Shown: positions 53,269 to 62,538 of the stretch, in pieces | Layout of the letters: the number at the start of each line of letters is the position of its first letter | Position numbering within the stretch: position 1 is the first letter of the stretch | Assembly: GCF_007752935.1 (NCBI RefSeq) | Contig: NZ_CP036319.1 | Coordinates: 1,054,001-1,118,000, forward strand | Reading direction: 5' to 3' | DNA length: 64,000 bases | From: Crateriforma conspicua | GTDB lineage: Bacteria; Planctomycetota; Planctomycetia; Pirellulales; Pirellulaceae | Made by a program: the position numbers and the translations under genes | Notes under the pieces: generated by a model | Seen by the model: the letters and a program-made list of their open reading frames with translations, nothing else | The model's database searches: none | Told to the model about the DNA's origin: nothing

Positions 53269-55821
53269 ATGAATCCAAGTGAAAAAAGTGCCGAACACCC
53301 GTCACGTCCGCGGCCTGAACTGCTTGCCCCCGCTGGCGACTGGGACTGCGTTCGTGCGGCGATTTGCAATGGTGCCGACGCGGTCTATTTCGGGCTGGAT
53401 TGTGGATTCAACGCTCGGTACCGGGCCAAGAATTTCGGTCTGGATGACTTGGACGAATTGATGCGAACCCTGCGTTTGCACGGCGTCCGTGGCTACATGA
53501 CGATGAATACGCTGGCGTTTCCCAGCGAGATGCCGGAATTGGTCCCGGTGATCCAGCGGGTCGCCGCCGCGGGTGTTGATGCCGTGCTGGTCCAAGATTT
53601 TGGCGTCGCTCGGTTGGTTCATGCGGTATGTCCTGATTTGCCAATCCATGCGTCGACGCAGATGAGTTTGACCAGCGCGGAGACGATTCGCGTGGCGGCC
53701 GACCTGGGAATCGAACGCGTCGTGTTGGCTCGCGAATTGTCGATTGCCGAGATCCGCAAGATTCATGACGCGACCGACTTGCCACTGGAAGCCTTCATTC
53801 ACGGTGCGCTATGCGTCGCCTATTCCGGGCAATGTCTGACCAGCGAATCGTTGGGCGGACGCAGCGCGAATCGCGGACACTGTGCCCAAGCTTGCCGGTT
53901 GCCGTATGAATTGGTTTGCGACGGTGAAGATCGTGACCTTGGCGATGTCCGCTATCTGTTGAGCCCACAAGATTTGGCCGGTTACGCCGCGATCCCCGAC
54001 ATGATCGACGCCGGCGTGATGTCGCTGAAGATCGAGGGGCGTCTGAAAACCGCGGAGTACGTCGCCAACATCACGGGGCATTATCGTCGTGCGATCGACC
54101 GAGCCGTCCAGGGCGAATCGACCGAGTTGTCCGAGCAGACGCGACAGGAAATGGAACTGTCCTTTTCTCGCGGGTTCGCCCCCGGATGGCTGGAAGGCAA
54201 TGATCACAAACGATTGGTGCCCGGTTTGTATTCCGCAAAGCAAGGCTTGGCCGCTGGCGTGGTCGACGAAGTTCGCGGTGACCGTATCCGACTGAATCTC
54301 CGGTGCAACGTTGCGCTTGGTGACGGGGTATCCGTTCAGTCCAAGTCGGATCAAGGCAAATTCCAGGGCAGCCGTGTCTATGCGATCGAACAAGCTGGCC
54401 AGTCGGTTCGGTCGGCCCGTGCGGGGCAAGTCGTCTGGCTGGCATTCGGACACGGCGATATGGATTTCGGCGCGATTGAAGCGGATGACCCGGTCTTCAA
54501 GAACGACGATCCGCAACTGAATCGGCGGCTGCGGCAAACGTACACGGGCAAACAAGACGACGCCGGTTTGTCGGTCGATCTTGCGGTGCACGCCGCAAGC
54601 GGCCAGCCACTGCAGTTGGAAGCACGGATCGGGACCGCGATTTGTGAGATCGTCCGCTCCGAAAAACCACTGGAAAAAGCCAATAAACGGCCCGCCGATG
54701 TGGCCATGATTCGCGAAAAACTGGGGCGGCTTGGCGACACCGAGTTTCAACTGGGCAACGTGAAGGTTGAAATTCAAGACCAGCCGATGGTGCCGGTCAG
54801 TGTGCTGAAATCGCTGCGACGTGATCTGGTGGGGCGATTGCGTGAACGCCTGAAAGCACCGCCGACGCGGCGGATCCATTCCGATGCGGGTGTTGAATTG
54901 CTGAAGCCATGGCACCAGCCAGACACAAGCTTGTTGACCACCCTGGATGCCACACCCGATGCACCTGCGTTGGCCGTTCTGTGCCGCACGCTGGACCAAT
55001 TGCACGCCGCCATCGAAGGTGGCGCATCGTTGATTTATGCCGATTTTCACCAACCGAAAGACTATCGCGATGCAGTCGCCGCGGGCCGGCGTCACGGTGT
55101 GACCGTGGGCTTGGCGACGGTGCGGATGCACAAGCCGGGGGAAAATGCGCTACTGAATGCCGTCAGCAAGTATCAACCCGATTTGATTTTGGCGCGAAAT
55201 TTGGCCGCGATCGAACATGCGGGAAAAGTCGGCGTCCCTTGCGTCGCCGATTTTTCGCTGAACATCACCAACCATCGATCGGCCCAGTGGTTGTGCGAGT
55301 TGGGGGTGGATCGATTGACCGCGTCGTATGATCTGAATCGTGATCAGTTGAAGGACTTGGTCGACAGTGTGCCGGCGGACCGATTGGAAGTGGTCGTGCA
55401 TCAACACATGCCGTTGTTCCATATGGAGCATTGTGTGTTTTGCAGCGTGTTGTCGCCGGGAACCAATAAAACCAATTGTGGTCGGCCCTGTGATCGACAT
55501 GTCGTTCAGTTGCGTGACCGCGTCGGTGCTTTGCATCCCCTGCAAGCCGACATCGCATGCCGAAACACGTTGTACAACGCTTCGCCGCAAAGCGGTGCCG
55601 AAGCGGTGGCGGATCTGATTCGCCGCGGCGTCGGTTGGTATCGGGTGGAACTGTTAGACCAGGACGCCGAAAACACGCGGCGAGTGATTCGGCTGTATCT
55701 GGACTTGCTGGCCGGTCGTGTCGATGGCGGCAACGTGTGGCGAACCTTGCAAGCGACCAATCGTGTCGGCGTCACGCGAGGAACGTTGGAACCGAAACGA
55801 AACCCGTTGGCCATTCTTTAG
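53269..55821 (+). CDS. U32 family peptidase-like protein, RlhA type (850 aa)
   Basis: The family pattern is clear: LLAPAGDWDCVRAAICNGAD, GYMTMNTLAF, the signature EAFIHGALCVAYSGQC, SANRGHCAQACRLPY and MSLKIEGRLKTAEYVANI. A second half has HMPLFHMEHCVFC and a Cys near CGRPCDRH, matching the C-terminal region of E. coli RlhA, which hydroxylates a cytidine in 23S rRNA. Cys residues at both regions suggest an iron-sulfur cluster. The family is historically called collagenase/peptidase U32, but for this type RNA modification is the better guess. Its stop overlaps the convergent PPTase gene by 4 bp. Confidence 0.93.
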   Translation: MNPSEKSAEHPSRPRPELLAPAGDWDCVRAAICNGADAVYFGLDCGFNARYRAKNFGLDDLDELMRTLRLHGVRGYMTMNTLAFPSEMPELVPVIQRVAAAGVDAVLVQDFGVARLVHAVCPDLPIHASTQMSLTSAETIRVAADLGIERVVLARELSIAEIRKIHDATDLPLEAFIHGALCVAYSGQCLTSESLGGRSANRGHCAQACRLPYELVCDGEDRDLGDVRYLLSPQDLAGYAAIPDMIDAGVMSLKIEGRLKTAEYVANITGHYRRAIDRAVQGESTELSEQTRQEMELSFSRGFAPGWLEGNDHKRLVPGLYSAKQGLAAGVVDEVRGDRIRLNLRCNVALGDGVSVQSKSDQGKFQGSRVYAIEQAGQSVRSARAGQVVWLAFGHGDMDFGAIEADDPVFKNDDPQLNRRLRQTYTGKQDDAGLSVDLAVHAASGQPLQLEARIGTAICEIVRSEKPLEKANKRPADVAMIREKLGRLGDTEFQLGNVKVEIQDQPMVPVSVLKSLRRDLVGRLRERLKAPPTRRIHSDAGVELLKPWHQPDTSLLTTLDATPDAPALAVLCRTLDQLHAAIEGGASLIYADFHQPKDYRDAVAAGRRHGVTVGLATVRMHKPGENALLNAVSKYQPDLILARNLAAIEHAGKVGVPCVADFSLNITNHRSAQWLCELGVDRLTASYDLNRDQLKDLVDSVPADRLEVVVHQHMPLFHMEHCVFCSVLSPGTNKTNCGRPCDRHVVQLRDRVGALHPLQADIACRNTLYNASPQSGAEAVADLIRRGVGWYRVELLDQDAENTRRVIRLYLDLLAGRVDGGNVWRTLQATNRVGVTRGTLEPKRNPLAIL

Positions 55822-56684
55822 TCCAAGTCGGGATTGTCTGTGTCGATGCAAAGCGTTTCCAGTCTTTGCAACAGGTAATTGCACCGGAGCGTGTCCGCTG
55901 ACGCGCCGATGGCGACCGACGCGATGTAGCCGGGACGTGGGCTGAAGCAACGGAACGTCCAGTAGCGTCCCTGATCCAGGCCTGGTTGCAAGACACGCAA
56001 TTCCGGTTGGTCGTCGTCGATCTTTTCAAACGCAAAATGGCCCAGCGGCGTGTGCAGCCCCGTGCCGATCGCTTTGATGAACGATTCCTTTAGCGTCCAT
56101 ATTCGCAGGAATGTTTGTTGTCGCCGGATCGGGTCACCACATCGCGACAGATATTCGACTTCCGGCGCGGAGAAATATCGCACGGCCAGCTTGGCATCGG
56201 TCTTGCGGTCCAGCGGTTCGACATCCACGCCCAGCAAGATGTCGTCCGTGTCGGCAATGCCGCATAGGACCAACCCGTCGGTGTGGGCGACGTTGAACGC
56301 TTGCTTGGCTTCGTCGGGCCGTCGAACTTCCGGTTTGCCGTGCGGCAGCCAGTGAAATTCAATCGCGTGTGGATCGACTCCATCGCCGCCCAGCAACCGG
56401 CGGCTCATCCCACGCCCGATGATGTGTTGGTGACGTGTGGTCGGACGACGAAATCGCTGAGCCGCCTGGACCTCGGCGGCCGGCATCCAACGTTGGCACT
56501 GAATTTCGATCCGGCCCGGCTGCTGGGCGGATGAAGGCGCATGCCAAAGCTGGACTTGGGCGGTCGTCGATGTGGCGGTGGCGGAGACGTCGGGCACGAA
56601 ACGAATCGGGGATGGAAAGCGTGCAGTCGTGGATACGCCGGTGATTCCGGTTGTGGCGAAGAATCCGGCGAATTCTGGTCGCAT
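55818..56684 (-). CDS. Sfp-type 4'-phosphopantetheinyl transferase (288 aa)
   Basis: The enzyme attaches phosphopantetheine from coenzyme A to a carrier protein. Magnesium-binding GVDVEPLDR and FLRIWTLKESFIKAIGTGL (W-x-x-K-E-x-x-x-K) are intact and FNVAHTDGL resembles the usual FNISHS. The start is uncertain: the family pattern begins at VQLWHA, and the ATG at 56684 adds about 40 residues before it, while a GTG at 56597 would add about 14. It converges with the U32 gene (4-bp stop overlap). Confidence 0.9.
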   Translation of the reverse strand: MRPEFAGFFATTGITGVSTTARFPSPIRFVPDVSATATSTTAQVQLWHAPSSAQQPGRIEIQCQRWMPAAEVQAAQRFRRPTTRHQHIIGRGMSRRLLGGDGVDPHAIEFHWLPHGKPEVRRPDEAKQAFNVAHTDGLVLCGIADTDDILLGVDVEPLDRKTDAKLAVRYFSAPEVEYLSRCGDPIRRQQTFLRIWTLKESFIKAIGTGLHTPLGHFAFEKIDDDQPELRVLQPGLDQGRYWTFRCFSPRPGYIASVAIGASADTLRCNYLLQRLETLCIDTDNPDLD

Positions 56685-56718
56685 CCAGTTTGACGTGCCA
56701 AAGCCGGTTGCAAAAGCG

Positions 56719-57297
56719 ATGCTACGTTTGGGTATGAACTTTCCCGCGATCCTATCGATGGCCGAATTGGACCGATCCAGCCTGTTGTTTCTGGGCGGCA
56801 TGGTGATGCTGGGGTGGGTTTTGGCCCGCCGCACGATTCGGTCACGTCGACGTTCGGTTCGCCAACAACGTGAAATGGACCACGCCACCGCCAAGATTCG
56901 TGGCGACCATGCCACCGCGGTCCCGTTGTGCGACGCGCCGGTCGAAACTCAACGCTGGCAGGTCGCCATGTTCGATTTGCAGCGGGAATTGAAAGGCGAT
57001 CTGGATACGCGGATCGCCATCGTCCAGGCGTTGTTGCGTCAGGTCGACGAACGTATCGCAACACTGCAAAGCATGTCGCCAACCGACCAAGCCCCCCTGG
57101 CGACGCCGACCGCAGGCGGCAGCCGATCCCAATCGAACGGGGGCCAATCGAACGGGGGCCAGCATTCGGTATCCATTCCGCCAGTGTCGTCCCAGGATAC
57201 GGACGCGTCCCAGGATACGGACGCGTCCCAGGATACGGACGCGTCCCAGGGGGCACCGGCCACCGCTTCTGTCGCGCATTTGCCGGAAACGGACTGA
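56719..57297 (+). CDS. small membrane protein with repeat-rich C-terminus (192 aa)
   Basis: One hydrophobic helix (SSLLFLGGMVMLGWVLA) sits near residue 25, followed by Arg-rich RRTIRSRRRSVRQQ, a helical region with REMDHATAKIR and a Gln/Ser-rich tail containing three copies of QDTDAS. No family is known. ATGs at 56734 and 56758 are possible later starts. It is divergent from the PPTase gene. Confidence 0.7.
   Translation: MLRLGMNFPAILSMAELDRSSLLFLGGMVMLGWVLARRTIRSRRRSVRQQREMDHATAKIRGDHATAVPLCDAPVETQRWQVAMFDLQRELKGDLDTRIAIVQALLRQVDERIATLQSMSPTDQAPLATPTAGGSRSQSNGGQSNGGQHSVSIPPVSSQDTDASQDTDASQDTDASQGAPATASVAHLPETD
57128..57157. repeat. two copies of a 15-bp unit in the same gene
   Basis: The 15-base unit CAATCGAACGGGGGC occurs twice head to tail, encoding the protein repeat QSNGG. 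It lies just upstream of the 18-bp repeat block. Boundaries are approximate by a few bases. Confidence 0.75.
57190..57243. repeat. three perfect copies of an 18-bp unit in a coding region
   Basis: TCCCAGGATACGGACGCG repeats exactly three times (57190-57207, 57208-57225, 57226-57243) and continues with a partial copy. Being a multiple of three, it encodes the repeated hexapeptide QDTDAS. The exactness suggests recent slippage-type expansion. Confidence 0.95.
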
Positions 57298-57821
57298 CCT
57301 CTCTGGCGCGCGGAGAAAATCGCAGACTGTCGCCCTTGTCGCCGGAAAAAAGGGTGTCGGCTGACGTTCGCGTTTGATCGACTTCCGGGCGGCATGATTG
57401 ATATTCTGTGGGGTGTTCCTGGCCTTAGTTGGCGGCTTAAGGGGACTGGTGGCGCTTCCTGGTGTGATTGCAGCGATCGTAGGATGTGATTTGAGTTAAA
57501 TCACCGTCGGTCGGGTGTTGCGACGGGGGGCACGTCGTCTAATCTGAAACCGAAAGAACATCAGCCACGCATTGGAACTGTGGTAATCACAGGAAGGTCG
57601 TCGGTTGCATGGGCGCCCGGCAGCATTCTGCATGTTCCGGTCGTCTGCATCCGCCGCGATTGAACGCGTCGTGACCTTTTCAGATGTTCTTCCTCGGATC
57701 ACGCCACGGGGATCCCACGCACCGGCTTGTTTGGCCAAGATCGAATTCGAACGAGTACATCTTGGTAAGTCGATGCGTTCACCCACCGCATCCGTTCGCT
57801 TTTGACATTGAGCAATTTTGT
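57298..57821. other. 524-bp stretch without a supported gene
   Basis: It separates the repeat-bearing gene from the Gly-rich secreted protein gene. The only structured element noticed is a 7-bp inverted repeat GTGATTT/AAATCAC (57486-57504) with a five-base loop. Open frames in this region are Arg- and Pro-rich and have no ribosome site. The promoter of the downstream gene should lie here. Confidence 0.45.
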
Positions 57822-59111
57822 ATGACGCACGCGAAACGAACCCGCCTGATGGATCGATTCGGCTTCGGCCCCGTTGTCGTTGCCTTGGGAATGACCGTGA
57901 TGTGTGGAGGCCTGACGGTTTCGGCACAGGAAACTTTGCGTCAAAAGACGCTGGTCGCCAACGTGGTCGTGCAAGACGAGCCGATGCGATTGCCTAAGGA
58001 CAACACGGTTGCGTTCACCTCGCGTGCGCCCCGGATTCAACTGGATGTCCAATACCTCGCGGACATCGGTTCGCCAAGCGAGACACAGTTGACCGTCGTC
58101 ACCCCCAATGGTTCCACCCAAGAACTGACGCCGGACGGCAACGGAAACTTTGTTTTGTCCAATCCCGTTAGCGGTCTGTACGCCGTCGTCGCCAAAACCG
58201 CCACGGCGATCGCCTCCATCCCGTTCTACGCCAAGCAAGTCGGCAATCTGGACGGGATCAGCAACGCGGACAATACGGTCACCGTCCCCGTGATTCCTGA
58301 TGGGCGCGCGGTGAACGATCGCTTGGTCGAACAATACGTTTCGTACACGGAACCGAAATCGGTCGACCCGATCCGTTACGACTATGACGAATCCGATGAC
58401 CACGGATACCAAGTTCGACTGTCCGAAAACGGCCGTTTGCCGGGACAGATCATCATTCCTTCGGATCGTCCGAACACTCGCGGTTTGCTGGCTGAAAATA
58501 ACGTGTTCTTGATCCGCAATGGCGTGCGTCTGCAAAGCGTGGTTTCCGATGCTCGCGGTCAGTTCGCGCTGGCCGGTTTATCACCCGGCGTGTACGGCAT
58601 CGTTGCTGCCGGGCCGGCCGGATACACGTCGTTCAGTTTCGAAGCGTTGCCGACCGATTCCTTCGCCAGCGACAACACGGTCGATTCCATGCAAGACGCC
58701 GGATTTGTCGCCGCCAACGCAGCAGCCGAACCCGCGTCGGTCCTGCCGGTCGTCATGGTGCCCCCGGAATTGGTCCCCTCCGTGGTCGAAGCCCAGCGAC
58801 GTGATGACTTGCTGGGTGCCGATGGCGTCTTTCCTGCCGAAGGCGTCGGAACGCCTGTTGCCGGTAGCGGTGCGGCGCCCGCGGGCGGCGGATTCGGACC
58901 CGGTGGCAGCTATGGCGGCGGCTACGGCGGTGGTGGTGGCGGCGGCTTTGGTGACCTGAGCGGTCTGCTGGGGCTGGCCGGATTGGCCATCCTGGCCGAC
59001 AGCAACATCTTCGACAGCAACGACAACGACTTTAATCAGGGACAGCCGATCCAGCCGGTCCCGCCGCCGATCAGCCCCGCGGTTCCCTTCACCATCCAAA
59101 GCGCCTTTTAG
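57822..59111 (+). CDS. secreted Gly-rich protein with beta-sandwich-like repeats (429 aa)
   Basis: The signal peptide (VVVALGMTVMCGGLTVSAQ) leads to repeated blocks with the rhythm of carboxypeptidase-regulatory-like beta-sandwiches: VVTPNGSTQELTPDGNGNF, SNPVSGLYAVVAKTAT and later VSDARGQFALAGLSPGVYGI. A Gly-rich segment (GGGFGPGGSYGGGYGGGG) follows near residue 350, then a hydrophobic, Asp/Asn- and Pro-rich C-terminus. It is probably a cell-envelope protein. The start at 57822 gives the signal peptide; the upstream frame to 57684 does not. Confidence 0.88.
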   Translation: MTHAKRTRLMDRFGFGPVVVALGMTVMCGGLTVSAQETLRQKTLVANVVVQDEPMRLPKDNTVAFTSRAPRIQLDVQYLADIGSPSETQLTVVTPNGSTQELTPDGNGNFVLSNPVSGLYAVVAKTATAIASIPFYAKQVGNLDGISNADNTVTVPVIPDGRAVNDRLVEQYVSYTEPKSVDPIRYDYDESDDHGYQVRLSENGRLPGQIIIPSDRPNTRGLLAENNVFLIRNGVRLQSVVSDARGQFALAGLSPGVYGIVAAGPAGYTSFSFEALPTDSFASDNTVDSMQDAGFVAANAAAEPASVLPVVMVPPELVPSVVEAQRRDDLLGADGVFPAEGVGTPVAGSGAAPAGGGFGPGGSYGGGYGGGGGGGFGDLSGLLGLAGLAILADSNIFDSNDNDFNQGQPIQPVPPPISPAVPFTIQSAF

Positions 59112-59276
59112 CCACGGCGTTTCTCCCGCTCTGTCCGGCGTGCGGTCACGCCGCCGGCAGCATCTGGTGGGGGCCGGCTGCCGCAAAAGAATGGACTTTT
59201 GAATCCCAGTTTTTGGGGGCAGCTGATATGCTTGAACGAGTGAATCCTTTTGCACTCTCAGGCAGTCCTCCAGGCC

Positions 59277-62200
59277 GTGTCCAACAACGATCGAGACGAC
59301 AACAGCGACCGTCGGTCGGAATCCGCATCGTCCGATGAATCGGTTGTCGGGCGTCCCGTGGATTCCAAAGGATCGGGGCAGTTCGATTCCCCGGACGCTC
59401 ATGATTCCGAGGACGCGGCGTCGTTGGACACGATCGACGCTCAGACGTCGGACTCCATGCTGGATTCCGATTCATTGCCTGAATCGGGGATCTCGAAACA
59501 GTCCGACGCTGCCACTGACGAAACGTCATCGCCCGACGATCTGCCCACGATCGCACCGCCACCGGACCAAGAGTCGAACGATTCGTCCGAGGATGGATTA
59601 TGGGCGACCGAATTGTCCGAAGCCGATCTTCCTATCGGCGATACCGATCGCGGATCTTCCGGCACGGCACCGACGATCGATATTCCGGCGGAATTCACCG
59701 CATCGATGGCCGATGGATTTGACAGTTCAAACGCGGCCCATCGGACGCTTCCCAAATCCATCGGCAAATTTCATGTCGTTCGCGAACTCGGACGCGGCGC
59801 GTTCGGCGTTGTTTATTTAGCGCGTGATGAGGCGCTGGACCGCAAGGTCGCCATCAAGCTTTCGTTGGTGGAAGACGTCGCCTATCAAAAGCGATTGTTG
59901 GTCGAAGCGTCGAATGTGGCCAAGGTCGAAGGCGATCATATCGTGCCGGTGTTGCATGTGGACCGGACTGAGTTCGGTGCGGTGTACATCGTCCAAAAGT
60001 ACATTGACGGTTGCACCTTGGGCGACTGGGTGCGGCGGCATGACCGACCGTCGCCCGGGCAAGTGATGATCTTGATGTATCACTTGGGCTTGGGGCTGAT
60101 GACGGCGCATCGCCAAGACATGCTTCACCGGGATCTGAAACCCGACAACATCTTGTTGGACGTGAATGGGGTTCCCTGGATCGTTGATTTTGGATTGGCG
60201 ATCAGTGAACAGGAACAGGTGGGGCGACGCCGCGAACTGGCCGGGACGCCGCCCTATATGTCGCCCGAACAGATCCGCGGCCGCGTGGATTTTATGGATG
60301 CACGTTCCGACATCTGGGCATTGGGCGTGATCTATTACGAGTTGCTGTCTGGCGGGCTGCCATTTGCGGGCCGAACACGTGATCAGTTGGCGGAACAAAT
60401 TTGCCAGCGCGATCCCAAACCGCTGCACCAACGGGATCCTGATCGATTGACCGAGGACATGGACGCACTGTTTCGGCGGTGCTGCGCCAAGGAACCGTCG
60501 CAGCGGTTTGCTTCGGTCGATGAATTGTCCAATGGCCTTCTTGATTTGATCCGGCAACATGCCAAGCCCGAGGATTTTGAACGGCCCTTGGGCTTGGATT
60601 CGGTTCGTGCCACCGTGACGCCGTTTGATCGTGGGTCTCCCTCGGCTCGCACGGGGCTTTCCACGTTGCGTGACAGTCTGGTGTCGCAGCGCGGCGTCAT
60701 GACCGATCAACGCACCTTGGTCGGCGGGACGTTGGACGGTCTCCCGGATCGGAAACGAAAGCTGACCGGATTCGCCGCAATGTCGGTGGGGATTGCGTCG
60801 CTGATTATCGCCGCGATCTTTCATCAGCCGATTTTGGCGCTGCTTCGGTCGCCGGATCCATCGACGCTGGTTCCCGATGCCGGACCGTCCACGGCGGTTG
60901 CCGGCGGCTTTGCCGGTGATCGTATGGAATTGGAAATCGGGGATCCCGAGACTGCGCCGGAGGATGCGTCAAATTCACCGATGGATTCACTGTTGGTTCC
61001 CCATGATGCGGATGCTGGGCCTCGACGCGTGGCCGTCGACGGTCCGGCCAACCACCGACGGATTCAAGAAGCGATTGATGCCGCTGCGGACGGTGAAACG
61101 ATTCAGATTGCCGCCGGCTATTATCGCGAATCGCTACGCTTGCAACGTTCGATTCGATTGGAAGCGGCACCCGATGCGCAAAGCCGACCGGTCGTCATCG
61201 GCGACGGCGCATCGCCGGTGACCGTTGATGGTCAGGCAACGGTGACGTTGACCGGATTGGAAATCGCAGCCAGGGACTTGTACGAAGACGCGTCGGGCAT
61301 TCCATCACCATCACGCTTCAACACGATCGAAGTGCTGCAGGGGACCCTCGGCCTGAAGGACTGCGATATCAGCAAGGCCAGCTTTGGGGACGATGACAAT
61401 TACAACGCTGTCAAAGTTCATCCGGCCGCGTCGCTGGCGTTGCTGTTGTGTCGCTTCGGGTCGTCACCCGGTTTTTCCGTCAGTGCAAAAGACGCGTCCT
61501 CGGTTCAGATCAGCGATTGTGCTTTCACCGCTAGCGGTGTCCAGTTGGTCGCCAGTCCCGCTGTGATCAGTGGGGCTCAGTTCGCCGGAGACATCGGTAT
61601 CCAGGTCCAAGAGCCGACCGATCGCCCGGTTCGCCTGGACGGTTGCCAGTTCAATGCGGCACGTCAGTTTGCGGTGAATGTCACCGCCGGAGGACGCTTG
61701 GCGATGTCGGGCAATTCTTTTGAAGACTGTTCCCGCGGTGTGTGGATGGTCCGGCATGATCGCGATTCGCTGATCGGGGACCCAGACGCCGACGTCACGA
61801 TGCTGCCACCGGTCGTTCAAATCACCGGGGACGTGTTCACGCGGTGCGACACGGCAATCGACATGTCCGGCGGTCAGCTGAAAGTCACCGGCGACTGCCA
61901 GATCGAAGGCGGCGGGACCGCGGTATTGATTCAGGCGGGCGACGTAGGGATGGACAATGTCCAGATCCGAGAGAGCCAACTGGCCGGGATTCGAATCGCC
62001 AAAGACGCGGGGCAAATCGAACTACGCAATGTCAAAGTCGATGCGGGGCGTGACACCGGGATTTGGATTGAAGCTTGCGAGTCCTGCAAAATCCTGGACA
62101 GTCGATTGACCAATTGCATTGCGGCGGGTCTGACCCTGACCGGTGGGCGTGCGGAGTTGGACGGATTGACCGTCACCAATTCCGGCGTGGGCGTTCAAGC

Positions 62201-62498
62201 ATTGCAATCCGCTGCGGTGGACAAAGCGGTGCGGATGGAAATCAGCGATTGCGACCACGGAATGATGTTCCAACCCGATGCCGAACATGCCATCGAATTG
62301 GCGATCCGCGACAGCGTTTTCGATCGCTGTGGGACCGTGGCGATCTATGCCAGTCGCGACGTCAACCTGACCGTCGCCGACACCGAATTTCGATCCATCC
62401 CGGGCCCACGTCAGTTCTACGCAATCAATGGGGCCCAAATCAACGAAGCCAAAGTCAACAAAGCCCAAGGCAACGAAGCCCCGATCAGCCAACCGTGA
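59277..62498 (+). CDS. Ser/Thr kinase fused to a right-handed beta-helix domain (1073 aa)
   Basis: An acidic, Ser/Asp-rich N-terminus of about 160 residues is followed by a Hanks-type kinase: GRGAFGVVYLARDEA, VAIKLS, HRDLKPDNILL (about residue 284), VDFGLAI and TPPYMSPEQ. A membrane helix (FAAMSVGIASLIIAAIF) near residue 500 leads to an outside part. There RIQEAIDAAADGETIQIAAG starts a pectate-lyase/CASH-type parallel beta-helix running to about residue 1040, with repeated VTLTG, ISDCAF and IEACESCKILDS rungs. The tail is built of NEAKVNKAQGNEA. The GTG at 59277 (AGG upstream) is used; a TTG at 59250 would add nine residues. Confidence 0.94.
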   Translation: MSNNDRDDNSDRRSESASSDESVVGRPVDSKGSGQFDSPDAHDSEDAASLDTIDAQTSDSMLDSDSLPESGISKQSDAATDETSSPDDLPTIAPPPDQESNDSSEDGLWATELSEADLPIGDTDRGSSGTAPTIDIPAEFTASMADGFDSSNAAHRTLPKSIGKFHVVRELGRGAFGVVYLARDEALDRKVAIKLSLVEDVAYQKRLLVEASNVAKVEGDHIVPVLHVDRTEFGAVYIVQKYIDGCTLGDWVRRHDRPSPGQVMILMYHLGLGLMTAHRQDMLHRDLKPDNILLDVNGVPWIVDFGLAISEQEQVGRRRELAGTPPYMSPEQIRGRVDFMDARSDIWALGVIYYELLSGGLPFAGRTRDQLAEQICQRDPKPLHQRDPDRLTEDMDALFRRCCAKEPSQRFASVDELSNGLLDLIRQHAKPEDFERPLGLDSVRATVTPFDRGSPSARTGLSTLRDSLVSQRGVMTDQRTLVGGTLDGLPDRKRKLTGFAAMSVGIASLIIAAIFHQPILALLRSPDPSTLVPDAGPSTAVAGGFAGDRMELEIGDPETAPEDASNSPMDSLLVPHDADAGPRRVAVDGPANHRRIQEAIDAAADGETIQIAAGYYRESLRLQRSIRLEAAPDAQSRPVVIGDGASPVTVDGQATVTLTGLEIAARDLYEDASGIPSPSRFNTIEVLQGTLGLKDCDISKASFGDDDNYNAVKVHPAASLALLLCRFGSSPGFSVSAKDASSVQISDCAFTASGVQLVASPAVISGAQFAGDIGIQVQEPTDRPVRLDGCQFNAARQFAVNVTAGGRLAMSGNSFEDCSRGVWMVRHDRDSLIGDPDADVTMLPPVVQITGDVFTRCDTAIDMSGGQLKVTGDCQIEGGGTAVLIQAGDVGMDNVQIRESQLAGIRIAKDAGQIELRNVKVDAGRDTGIWIEACESCKILDSRLTNCIAAGLTLTGGRAELDGLTVTNSGVGVQALQSAAVDKAVRMEISDCDHGMMFQPDAEHAIELAIRDSVFDRCGTVAIYASRDVNLTVADTEFRSIPGPRQFYAINGAQINEAKVNKAQGNEAPISQP

Positions 62499-62519
62499 CG
62501 ATTGTCCATCATCGTCACG
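62494..62519 (+). terminator. hairpin after the kinase gene
   Basis: CGTGACGAT (62494-62502) pairs with ATCGTCACG (62511-62519) around an 8-base loop, a perfect 9-bp stem overlapping the kinase stop codon. The T-run that follows is short (TCTT), so it is a weak intrinsic terminator between two convergent genes. Confidence 0.5.
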
Positions 62520-62538
62520 TCTTCCCGAACGCTAAAGC

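Noticed and set aside
53809-55131. 440-residue minus-strand frame over the U32 gene
   Set aside because: The plus-strand protein has full family motifs; the antisense reading is low complexity.
59817-60824. 335-residue minus-strand frame over the kinase
   Set aside because: Antisense to intact kinase motifs.
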